NCBI GenBank assembly: GCA_026400595.1
Contig: JAPLOT010000417.1
Coordinates: forward strand, 1-5,226
Length of the DNA stretch: 5,226 nucleotides
Source of the DNA: Alphaproteobacteria bacterium
GTDB lineage: Bacteria > Pseudomonadota > Alphaproteobacteria > Rhizobiales > Aestuariivirgaceae
Reading direction: 5' to 3'
Shown: one piece after another, positions 1 to 5,226 of the stretch
Numbering within the stretch: the first letter of the stretch is position 1
Layout of the letters: every line of letters starts with the position of its first letter
Notes under the pieces: model-generated
The model's database searches: none
Told to the model about the DNA's origin: nothing
What the model saw: the letters and a program-made list of their open reading frames with translations, nothing else
Made by a program: the position numbers and the translations under genes

Positions 1-206
1 TCGCCATTGCTGTTCTGATCCAGCCGGTCGAAGCGCTTCGCCGCGCGCGGCTGCATTTCGGCCGCCGTGATCTTACCGTCGGCATTGCTGTCGAGCTTGG
101 CGAAGACCTTGGGCGAACGCGGCATATAGGGCTCCATGGCCAGCACAGGACTTGCCACCAGCAGGCTGCAGCCAATTGCCGTTACGAAAAGTGCAATCTT
201 CTTCAT
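1..206 (-). CDS. Secreted EF-hand calcium-binding protein (3' end outside the window)
   Basis: The first 68 codons are visible and the gene continues past the left edge. The protein starts with a clear Sec signal peptide: Lys at 2-3, a hydrophobic core at about 4-22, and a likely signal peptidase I cut after Ala23 in the VLA context. The mature part carries a canonical 12-residue EF-hand loop at residues 39-50 (DSNADGKITAAE), with Asp1, Asn3, Asp5, Gly6, Ile8 and Glu12 all in place. A second loop begins at Asp63 (DQNSNG) and is cut by the window. Paired EF-hands of this type bind calcium, and the signal peptide points to the periplasm or outside. Small secreted EF-hand proteins are common in alphaproteobacteria, mostly without a known role. 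The ATG at 206-204 is supported by a strong Shine-Dalgarno nine bases upstream. A lipoprotein reading using Cys13 fits poorly. Function beyond calcium binding is unknown. Confidence 0.85.
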   Translation of the reverse strand, partial: MKKIALFVTAIGCSLLVASPVLAMEPYMPRSPKVFAKLDSNADGKITAAEMQPRAAKRFDRLDQNSNG

Positions 207-215
207 GGGTCGGTT

Positions 216-222
216 CCTCCTT
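216..222 (-). promoter_or_regulatory. Strong Shine-Dalgarno of the EF-hand gene
   Basis: The minus strand reads AAGGAGG, ending nine bases before the ATG at 206-204. It is the strongest ribosome binding site in the window and fixes the start of the EF-hand gene. A short inverted repeat (CTTGC, six-base loop, GCAAG; 220-235) overlaps its first three bases. No convincing promoter or terminator was found in the 66-base gap between glnE and this gene (207-272), so read-through from glnE cannot be excluded. Confidence 0.8.
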
Positions 223-272
223 GCGTCTCTGCAAGATAGGACGGGCCTGGATTGCGATTCCGTCGCGGTGTC

Positions 273-3077
273 CTAGCCTGCAGGCCCCACCAGCCGGTCG
301 AAGACCTCTGCTACCTGGGCCTCGGTATCGGCCAGGAGGGCCTCCGCCGTGGCAATGTCGGGTGAGTCAGCGGCGCCGGCCACGATGCGGTTGAGGCCCG
401 CTGTCGCGGTGGCGGGGGCAAAGGCAGTGCTGACGCAGAGGCGCAGAACCTGGGTGAGGCGCTGGTACAGCAGGCAGGCCCGGCGCATCACCTCGCCGTC
501 GCCCGCCGGCAGGACGCCCGCCGCCGCCAGCTTTCCGAGCGCCGCCAGGGTGTTGGTATCCAGGATGTCCGGGTGGCGGTGGGCATGGATCAGCTGCAGG
601 GTCTGGGCCACGAATTCGAGTTCCACCAGTCCGCCGCGCACCCGCTTGATGTCCCAGGTGCCACCCGAGCCCTGCTCCTTCAGCATCAGCCTGCGCATGT
701 CCAGGATGTCGGCCCGGGTCGCCGCGGCATCGCGGCGCTGGCAGAGTATGCGGCGGATGGCGTCCTGAAGCTCTTCCACCAGCTGCGGCGCACCGCAGAT
801 GACCCGGGCGCGGGTCATGGCCAGCTTCTCCCAGGTCCAGGATGAGGAGTCGTGGTAGGTGCGGAAGCTGTGAAGGCTGGTTGCAACCGGGCCCTTGCTG
901 CCCGAGGGCCGAAGCCGCATGTCCACGTCATAGAGCACGCCTTCTGCCGTGGGGGCCGAGACCGCGGCGATCAGGCGCTGGGCCAGGCGGGCATAGTACT
1001 GGCCGAGGCTCAGGGGCTTGCGGCCATCCGACATCTCGATGCCCTCCGGCGCGTCATAGACGATGATCAGATCGAGATCGGAGCCCGCCGTCATCTCGCG
1101 CCCGCCCAGCTTGCCCATGGCAATCACGGCACTTCGCCCGCCCGGGACGTCGCCATGCCGGGCCTGCATGCTCACGGCCACCAATCGCCACAGCCGGTCG
1201 ATCAGCAGACCCGCAAGATCGGAGAAGGAGGTTCCGGCCTCTTCGGAGCTCACCGTTTCCGACAGCACGCGCACGCCGATGCGGAAGGCCTGTTCCTTGC
1301 CGATGATGCGGGCGCGGTCCACCGCCTCGTCAAGCGGCGTGTCTTCCGGAATCGCCGTGTCGAGCAACAGGCGGATCTCGCCGGGGGTCGGCAGGGCGTC
1401 GAAGAAGCCGGGGTCGAGAACAGCATCAAGCACCTTGGGCCGATGGCTCAGCTGCTCGGCGAGGCGCGGCGCGGTGCCAAGAATTGTGGCGATCAGATCC
1501 AGCAGCCGCGGATTGGCCTTGAGCAACGAGAAGAGCTGGACGCCCGCCGGCAACCCCGCGAGAAAACGGTCGAAGGCCAGGAAAGCCTGGTCGGCATCGC
1601 CGGTACGCGCAAGCGCCGTCAGCAGGGCCGGCATCAGTTCGGTCAGCAGTTCCTTGGCCCGCGCGCTGCGGGTCGCGGCGTAGCGGCCGAAATGCCACCC
1701 GCGAATGGTGGCGGAGACTTCGCTTGCACCCTTGAAGCCCATGCGGCGCAGGGTCTCGATGGTTTCCGGATCGTCCTCGCCGCCGGTAAAGACGAGGCTT
1801 CCGGACTCGCTCGCCAGCGCCGATGCATCTTCGAACAGCGCGGCGTAGTGCCGCTGCACGCATTCGAAGGTGGCGCGCAGCCGGTCATGGAACGCCGTGG
1901 CGCTGTCGAAGCCGCTGAAGCGCGCCAGCGACTCGAATTGCCGGTTTTCAGCCGGCAGGGAATGGGTCTGTTCGTCGTTCACCATCTGCACGCGATGCTC
2001 GATGGTCCGCAGGAACCGATAGGCCTCGCTCAACTCATCCAGGGCCTGCGGCGTGATCCAGTTGGCCGCGGCCAGCGCCGCCAGCATGTCGAGCGTGCCG
2101 CGGCCGCGCAGCTTCGGGTTGCGGCCGCCCGCGATCAGCTGCTGGGTCTGCACGAAGAACTCGATCTCGCGGATGCCGCCACGGCCCAGCTTCAGATTGT
2201 GCCCCATCACCGCGATGGTGCCGTGGCCCTTCACCGCGTGGATCTGCCGCTTCAGCGACTGCACATCGGCAATGGCGGCGAAGTCGAGATACTTGCGCCA
2301 GACATAGGGCTTCAGCCGATCGAGAAACTCCTGGCCGAGCGGCAGGTCGCCGGCGGCAGGCCGCGCCTTGATCATCGCAGCGCGCTCCCAGTTCTGGCCC
2401 ATGCTCTCGTAGTAGATCGCGGCGGCCTCGATCGAGATCGCCACCTGCGTGGCGCGCGGATCGGGACGCAGGCGGAGATCGACGCGAAAGGCATAGCCAT
2501 GTTCGGTCACGTCCTGCAGCAGCGACACGAGCCTTTTGGTGAAACGCACGAAAAAGGTGGAGGGCTCGACGCCCGGCGCCAGCGGCGCAGCATCAGGATC
2601 GTAGAGCTCCGGTATCGAAGTATCGGCAAGCACGAGCCGGCCCGCGGCATGGGCCTCGCGCAGAAGCCAGTCCACCGCCGCCTGCAGGCTGGCATCCGCA
2701 AAGCGGGTGAGCGCGGCCGTCACCTCCCCCAGCGGCCAGCGCCCGCCCGTATCGGCGATCGCGATCAGCAACGCGGCCTTCGCCTTGGCGGCGCGCAAGG
2801 CGGCCATGAAGGCGGTTTGGCTGGTCCCATCCGCCGCCATCCGCAGACCGGCGATGACGCGGTCCAGCAAGGATTCGGGATTTGCAACGAAGGCTTCCGC
2901 CGCAAAATCCGGATCCGCCAGCATCAGGTCGCGCAGATAGGGCGAAGCGCCGGCGAGACCATCGACGAGATCCGGACGCGGACCGTCGCGCAGTGCATCC
3001 GGCTGGGCGTCGCGGAAGCGGCGCACGGCCGCGGCGTCGAGCGGCGGTGGCAGCCGCGCTGTGATCTCTCCGGACAT
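273..3077 (-). CDS. glnE: Bifunctional glutamine synthetase adenylyltransferase/adenylyl-removing enzyme, N-terminal active-site motif missing
   Basis: GlnE adds AMP to glutamine synthetase (C-terminal AT half) and removes it by phosphorolysis (N-terminal AR half), under control of PII proteins, in the cytoplasm. The product is 934 residues from the ATG at 3077, slightly short for the family (E. coli about 946; many alphaproteobacterial proteins longer). The AT half is intact: MGKLGGRE at 654-661, GSDLDL at 665-670 with metal-binding Asp667 and Asp669, DVDMRLRP at 717-724, then a C-terminal helical domain. The AR half keeps FRVDLRLRP at about 197-205 and GRGGIREIEFF at 298-308. However, the expected GMGKLG...SSDIDL block before LYDPD (158-162) is absent, an apparent in-frame loss. 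The ATG lies ten bases after the kinase stop without a clear Shine-Dalgarno, suggesting translational coupling. A start at 3170 would add 31 residues from out-of-frame kinase sequence and is not favoured. Confidence 0.95.
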   Translation of the reverse strand: MSGEITARLPPPLDAAAVRRFRDAQPDALRDGPRPDLVDGLAGASPYLRDLMLADPDFAAEAFVANPESLLDRVIAGLRMAADGTSQTAFMAALRAAKAKAALLIAIADTGGRWPLGEVTAALTRFADASLQAAVDWLLREAHAAGRLVLADTSIPELYDPDAAPLAPGVEPSTFFVRFTKRLVSLLQDVTEHGYAFRVDLRLRPDPRATQVAISIEAAAIYYESMGQNWERAAMIKARPAAGDLPLGQEFLDRLKPYVWRKYLDFAAIADVQSLKRQIHAVKGHGTIAVMGHNLKLGRGGIREIEFFVQTQQLIAGGRNPKLRGRGTLDMLAALAAANWITPQALDELSEAYRFLRTIEHRVQMVNDEQTHSLPAENRQFESLARFSGFDSATAFHDRLRATFECVQRHYAALFEDASALASESGSLVFTGGEDDPETIETLRRMGFKGASEVSATIRGWHFGRYAATRSARAKELLTELMPALLTALARTGDADQAFLAFDRFLAGLPAGVQLFSLLKANPRLLDLIATILGTAPRLAEQLSHRPKVLDAVLDPGFFDALPTPGEIRLLLDTAIPEDTPLDEAVDRARIIGKEQAFRIGVRVLSETVSSEEAGTSFSDLAGLLIDRLWRLVAVSMQARHGDVPGGRSAVIAMGKLGGREMTAGSDLDLIIVYDAPEGIEMSDGRKPLSLGQYYARLAQRLIAAVSAPTAEGVLYDVDMRLRPSGSKGPVATSLHSFRTYHDSSSWTWEKLAMTRARVICGAPQLVEELQDAIRRILCQRRDAAATRADILDMRRLMLKEQGSGGTWDIKRVRGGLVELEFVAQTLQLIHAHRHPDILDTNTLAALGKLAAAGVLPAGDGEVMRRACLLYQRLTQVLRLCVSTAFAPATATAGLNRIVAGAADSPDIATAEALLADTEAQVAEVFDRLVGPAG
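2604..2609 (-). other. Seam of the apparent in-frame deletion in the GlnE adenylyl-removing domain
   Basis: Codons 157 (GAG, Glu) and 158 (CTC, Leu) join here. The left side (LLREAHAAGRLVLADTSIPE, residues 138-157) resembles the segment that normally lies before the first nucleotidyltransferase signature of alphaproteobacterial GlnE. The right side (LYDPDAAPL, from 158) resembles the segment that normally follows it. The missing block would hold the GxGKLGxxELNxSSDxDL signature, roughly 25-30 residues by comparison with remembered family members. The frame is kept across the join. The exact edges need an alignment. Confidence 0.7.
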
Positions 3078-3087
3078 GGCGGCTGGT

Positions 3088-4476
3088 TTAGCTGGCGGCG
3101 CGCTGCAGCGGAAGCACCAGCTTGGCGAGGAGCCCGGGGCCGTTGTCGTCCAGCACGAGCGCGCCGTCATGCAGCTTCATGACGCCGGAGACCAGGCTCA
3201 GACCCAGGCCATTGCCGGGTCGCGCACGGCTGGAGTCCAGCCGCACGAAGCGCTCCGTCACCCGTCCGCGGTCCTCGGGCGCTATGCCTTCGCCGTGATC
3301 GCCGACCGCGATGACCACGTTGCCGCCCTCTACCCGGCCGGTGACCTTGATCTCCGGCCCCTGCCCTTCGCGCGCACCGTATTTGAGCGCGTTGTCGATC
3401 AGATTGCTCAGGGCCTGGGCCAGCAACTGGCGGTCGCCCCGGACATTCAGGTCAGGGGCCACATCGAACTGCAGATTGCCGCCAAGCTCTTCCGCCGTGG
3501 GTTCATAGAGTTCCGCCACATCGGCGATGACCTGGCTGGCGTCGATCGGTTCAAGCCCGCTCCGGGCCTGACCTGCTTCGGCGCGTGCAATGGAGAGCAG
3601 CGCATTGAAGGTATCGAGCAGACGGTCGGATTCCTCCACCGTCTTCTCCAGAGCAGCCTTGTACTCCCCGGCATTGCCAGAGCGCAGCGCCGCCTCCACC
3701 CTCGCCTTCACCCGGGTGAGCGGCGTCTTGAGGTCATGCGCCACGTTGCTCGAGACCTCCTGCATGCCGGCCATCAGGCGCTGAATCTGGTCCAGCATCT
3801 GATTCAGCGCCAGGGCCAGGCGGTCGAGCTCGTCGCCCGATCCGCTCACCGGCATGCGCCCGCCCATGTCGCCCGCCATGATGGTATGGCTGGCGGCGGT
3901 GATGGCATCGACGCGGCGCAGGAAGTTGCGGCTCATCAGCAGGCCGCCGCCCAGGCCCAGGACCAGCGCGATGGCCAGGGCGTAGAACAGCGTCACGCGC
4001 ATGATGCCCGCGAATTGCCGCAGCGCATCGACATCGCGCCCGACCACCAGCTCGAAGTCGCCGGTCAGCTTCGTGTGGAAGGCCCGCGCCACATGCCGCT
4101 CGATCCGCCCGCCGCGCTCGACATCCAGCGGAAATTCGATCCAGGGATCCTCGCTGCTCGCCTCGGCCGGCATGGTTTCGAGATTGCCGGCAACCCGGCG
4201 GCCCTGCGGATCGGAGAGGAGGTAGAGCGAGCCGCGGTCGTCCTTGCTGCGGCGCTGGATCGTATCGATGATGCCGCGAAGCCCGCGGTAGCGATACTGA
4301 TCGGCCAGCGCCTGCACTTCCGCGCGGATCGTTTCATCCGTCTGGCGCTCCAGCAGCACGGCCGTGTTCCAGTAGACATAGCCCAGCAGCGCGCCGACCG
4401 AGAGCGCGAAGACGGCGAGGTAGAGCGCCGCGAGCCGGAAGGTCGATGTCCGCAGGAGCTTGAAACCCGCCCGCAT
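3088..4476 (-). CDS. Membrane sensor histidine kinase (HAMP, HisKA, HATPase_c)
   Basis: This is a complete 462-residue class I sensor kinase. A transmembrane helix lies at about 15-36 and a second at about 161-181, enclosing a periplasmic sensor region of some 120 residues with no recognised domain. A HAMP linker follows at about 182-235. The dimerisation domain holds the H-box SNVAHDLKTPLTRVK with phosphoacceptor His247. The ATP-binding domain shows the N-box (NLIDNALKYG, Asn358 and Asn362), G1 (DHGEGI, 393-398), an F-box around 408-412 (ERFVR) and G2 (GNGLGLSLV, 421-429). It should autophosphorylate and pass the phosphate to the regulator encoded just upstream. The start at 4476 is bounded by an in-frame TGA two codons earlier and has GGAGGG eleven bases upstream. 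The gene ends ten bases before glnE. Alphaproteobacterial FeuQ-like kinases are possible relatives, but the ligand and exact family are not evident. Confidence 0.95.
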   Translation of the reverse strand: MRAGFKLLRTSTFRLAALYLAVFALSVGALLGYVYWNTAVLLERQTDETIRAEVQALADQYRYRGLRGIIDTIQRRSKDDRGSLYLLSDPQGRRVAGNLETMPAEASSEDPWIEFPLDVERGGRIERHVARAFHTKLTGDFELVVGRDVDALRQFAGIMRVTLFYALAIALVLGLGGGLLMSRNFLRRVDAITAASHTIMAGDMGGRMPVSGSGDELDRLALALNQMLDQIQRLMAGMQEVSSNVAHDLKTPLTRVKARVEAALRSGNAGEYKAALEKTVEESDRLLDTFNALLSIARAEAGQARSGLEPIDASQVIADVAELYEPTAEELGGNLQFDVAPDLNVRGDRQLLAQALSNLIDNALKYGAREGQGPEIKVTGRVEGGNVVIAVGDHGEGIAPEDRGRVTERFVRLDSSRARPGNGLGLSLVSGVMKLHDGALVLDDNGPGLLAKLVLPLQRAAS

Positions 4477-4486
4477 CGTTCAAACG

Positions 4487-4492
4487 CCCTCC
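4487..4492 (-). promoter_or_regulatory. Shine-Dalgarno of the histidine kinase gene
   Basis: The minus strand reads GGAGGG, ending ten bases before the kinase ATG at 4476. The spacing is slightly long but usable. It supports 4476 as the start, since an in-frame TGA lies two codons before that ATG. A different-frame ATG at 4496 overlaps this element and is not favoured. Confidence 0.6.
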
Positions 4493-4564
4493 ACATGCTT
4501 GATCATGCCACATCGCTCATGAAGTGGAGCGGCATGACGCCGTCCGGAATGATCCCTGAGTTTC

Positions 4565-4593
4565 GCATAGCCGCGTCCCTGGGCAAAGTGAAG
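4565..4593 (-). promoter_or_regulatory. Candidate housekeeping promoter for the histidine kinase-glnE unit
   Basis: On the minus strand CTTCAC (4593-4588) and CTATGC (4570-4565) are separated by exactly 17 bases. The alphaproteobacterial sigma-70 consensus is close to CTTGAC-N17-CTATAT, so the match is five of six at -35 and four of six at -10. It lies between the terminator-like hairpin and the kinase start, where an independent promoter would be needed if that hairpin works. This is a pattern match by eye only. Confidence 0.3.
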
Positions 4594-4617
4594 AAGCAGA
4601 CGGCGCGACAACGGTGA

Positions 4618-4630
4618 GGACCAAAGGTCC
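4618..4630. repeat. Perfect 13-base palindrome in the regulator-kinase gap
   Basis: GGACCAAAGGTCC reads as two GGACC/GGTCC arms around a three-base centre. With flanking bases it extends to a bulged stem over 4616-4633. It sits between the terminator-like hairpin and the candidate kinase promoter. It could be a small RNA hairpin or an operator half-site pair; nothing else in the window repeats it clearly. Confidence 0.45.
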
Positions 4631-4639
4631 CTCAATGCC

Positions 4640-4667
4640 AAAACGGGGCGCGCCGTCGCACCCCGTT
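4640..4667 (-). terminator. Intrinsic terminator-like hairpin after the response regulator gene
   Basis: On the minus strand AACGGGGTGCG pairs with CGCGCCCCGTT around an ACGG loop, giving an 11-base stem with one G-T pair. The stem runs straight into a short T run (four T, two of them in the stem). It starts 26 bases after the regulator stop codon. The stem is strong, but the T tract is short for a textbook intrinsic terminator, so it may terminate only partially or serve to stabilise the 3' end of the message. Confidence 0.55.
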
Positions 4668-4693
4668 CCGGCCGTCCAACCTTTCGAGACCGG

Positions 4694-5226
4694 TCAGGCC
4701 TTGATCATGTAGCCCGCGCCGCGCACGGTCTGCAGGATCGGCTCGTCGAAACCCTTGTCGATCTTCGAGCGCAGGCGCGAGACATGCACGTCGATCACGT
4801 TGGTCTGCGGATCGAAGTGGTAGTCCCACACGTTCTCCAGCAGCATGGTGCGGGTCACGATGTGCCCTGCATTGCGGACCAGGTACTCCAGCAGCTTGAA
4901 CTCGCGCGGCTGCAGCAGGATGGGCTTGCCGGCACGCGTCACCGTGCGGGACAGGATGTCGATTTCGAGATCGGCCGCGCGCAGCGTCGTCTCGAAAGGC
5001 TTCTCGGCCGGCCGGCGGCCAAGGTTCTCGACGCGGGCCAGCAGTTCGGAGAAGGCATAGGGCTTGCCGAGATAGTCGTCACCGCCCGCCCGCAGGCCCT
5101 TCACGCGCTCGTCCACGTCGCTGAGCGCGCTGAGGATGAGCGCAGGGGTGCGGTTGCCGTCGTCGCGCAGCTTGCGGATGATGCCTAGACCGTCCAGCTT
5201 GGGCAGCATGCGGTCGACGATCAGCA
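4694..5226 (-). CDS. OmpR/PhoB-family response regulator (5' end outside the window)
   Basis: The visible part encodes the rest of a receiver domain and a complete winged-helix DNA-binding domain. The first full codons read LIVDRMLPKLDG, so the phosphoacceptor Asp is encoded at 5215-5213 and about 50 N-terminal codons are missing. Counting from the Met at 5209, the receiver shows the conserved Ser/Thr switch region (LSALS, 26-30) and GGDDYLGKPYAFSELL with the invariant Lys49. The DNA-binding domain covers about 80-170, with a recognition helix near 136-150 (TNVIDVHVSRLRSKI) and the wing motif ILQTVRGAGYMI at 158-169. This is the OmpR/PhoB architecture: phosphorylation promotes dimerisation and promoter binding. 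The Met at 5209 is not the true start because the domain and frame continue upstream. It is probably the partner of the downstream kinase; a FeuP-like regulator is possible, but targets are unknown. Confidence 0.95.
   Translation of the reverse strand, partial: LIVDRMLPKLDGLGIIRKLRDDGNRTPALILSALSDVDERVKGLRAGGDDYLGKPYAFSELLARVENLGRRPAEKPFETTLRAADLEIDILSRTVTRAGKPILLQPREFKLLEYLVRNAGHIVTRTMLLENVWDYHFDPQTNVIDVHVSRLRSKIDKGFDEPILQTVRGAGYMIKA

Larger units (their letters stand above)
4477..4693. other. Intergenic region between response regulator and histidine kinase genes
   Basis: This 217-base gap separates two genes that are usually adjacent or overlapping. In transcription order it holds the terminator-like hairpin, a 13-base palindrome, a weak candidate promoter, a ten-codon open frame without good support (4535-4503), and the kinase ribosome binding site. 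No longer credible coding sequence was seen on either strand. Confidence 0.7.

Noticed and set aside
162..176. A possible lipobox at Cys13 of the EF-hand protein
   Set aside because: The residues before Cys13 (TAIG) do not fit the usual Leu-Ala-Gly pattern, the hydrophobic stretch before it would be too short, and a good signal peptidase I site follows at Ala23.
3078..3170. A 31-residue N-terminal extension of GlnE starting at 3170
   Set aside because: It overlaps the 3' end of the kinase gene in another frame, has low-complexity composition unlike GlnE, and the start at 3077 gives a normal N-terminus.
852..3182. A 776-codon open frame on the plus strand, antisense to glnE
   Set aside because: It mirrors glnE in a high-GC gene where the antisense frame rarely meets stop codons. 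The translation is rich in Arg, His, Gln and Gly with no recognisable domain, while the minus strand encodes a clear GlnE.
4065..4496. An open frame starting at 4496 on the minus strand, overlapping the kinase start
   Set aside because: It is out of frame with the kinase, rich in Arg and Ser, and has no recognisable domain. The frame from 4476 gives transmembrane helices and kinase motifs.
4503..4535. A ten-codon open frame (MPLHFMSDVA) upstream of the kinase, considered as a leader peptide
   Set aside because: It has only a weak ribosome binding site, no run of regulatory codons and no attenuator-like structure tied to it. A frame this short is expected by chance.
3061..4617. A 518-codon open frame on the plus strand, antisense to the kinase gene
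   Set aside because: Same shadow effect: the minus strand carries all expected histidine kinase motifs in order, and the plus-strand product shows no family features.

Overview
The window reads as a stretch of chromosome from an alphaproteobacterium. The basis is high GC content with strongly GC-biased third codon positions, a GlnE protein whose sequence style fits that class (for example the segment around residues 226-240, ESMGQNWERAAMIKARP), and an OmpR-type two-component pair lying directly before glnE. All four genes that can be supported are on the minus strand, so transcription runs from the right end of the window to the left. The genus cannot be fixed from the sequence alone.

Layout in transcription order: (1) positions 5226-4694 carry the 3' part of a response-regulator gene, cut by the window edge just before the phosphoacceptor aspartate codon. 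(2) Positions 4693-4477 are a 217-base gap with a terminator-like hairpin close behind the regulator stop, a small perfect palindrome, a weak candidate promoter and a Shine-Dalgarno sequence. (3) Positions 4476-3088 encode a complete membrane histidine kinase. (4) Ten bases later glnE begins (3077-273), encoding the two-headed glutamine synthetase adenylyltransferase/adenylyl-removing enzyme. (5) After a 66-base gap, a secreted EF-hand protein starts at 206 and runs off the left edge.

The regulator and kinase are probably cognate partners: a periplasmic or membrane signal is sensed by the kinase and passed to the DNA-binding regulator. glnE is almost certainly translated from the kinase message, which ties a nitrogen-assimilation enzyme to the expression of the sensor gene. 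The calcium-binding protein at the left end has its own strong ribosome binding site and no evident functional link.

The most unusual observation is in glnE. The C-terminal adenylyltransferase half keeps its full nucleotidyltransferase signature (MGKLGGRE followed by GSDLDL). In the N-terminal adenylyl-removing half the equivalent block is absent. The protein passes straight from the segment normally preceding it (LADTSIPE) to the segment normally following it (LYDPDAAPL), with the reading frame intact. This looks like an in-frame loss of about 25-30 residues that removes the deadenylylation active site, with normal family sequence on both sides. It predicts either a GlnE that can modify but not demodify glutamine synthetase, or an assembly or sequencing deletion. 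No mobile element, CRISPR array, tRNA or rRNA was seen.
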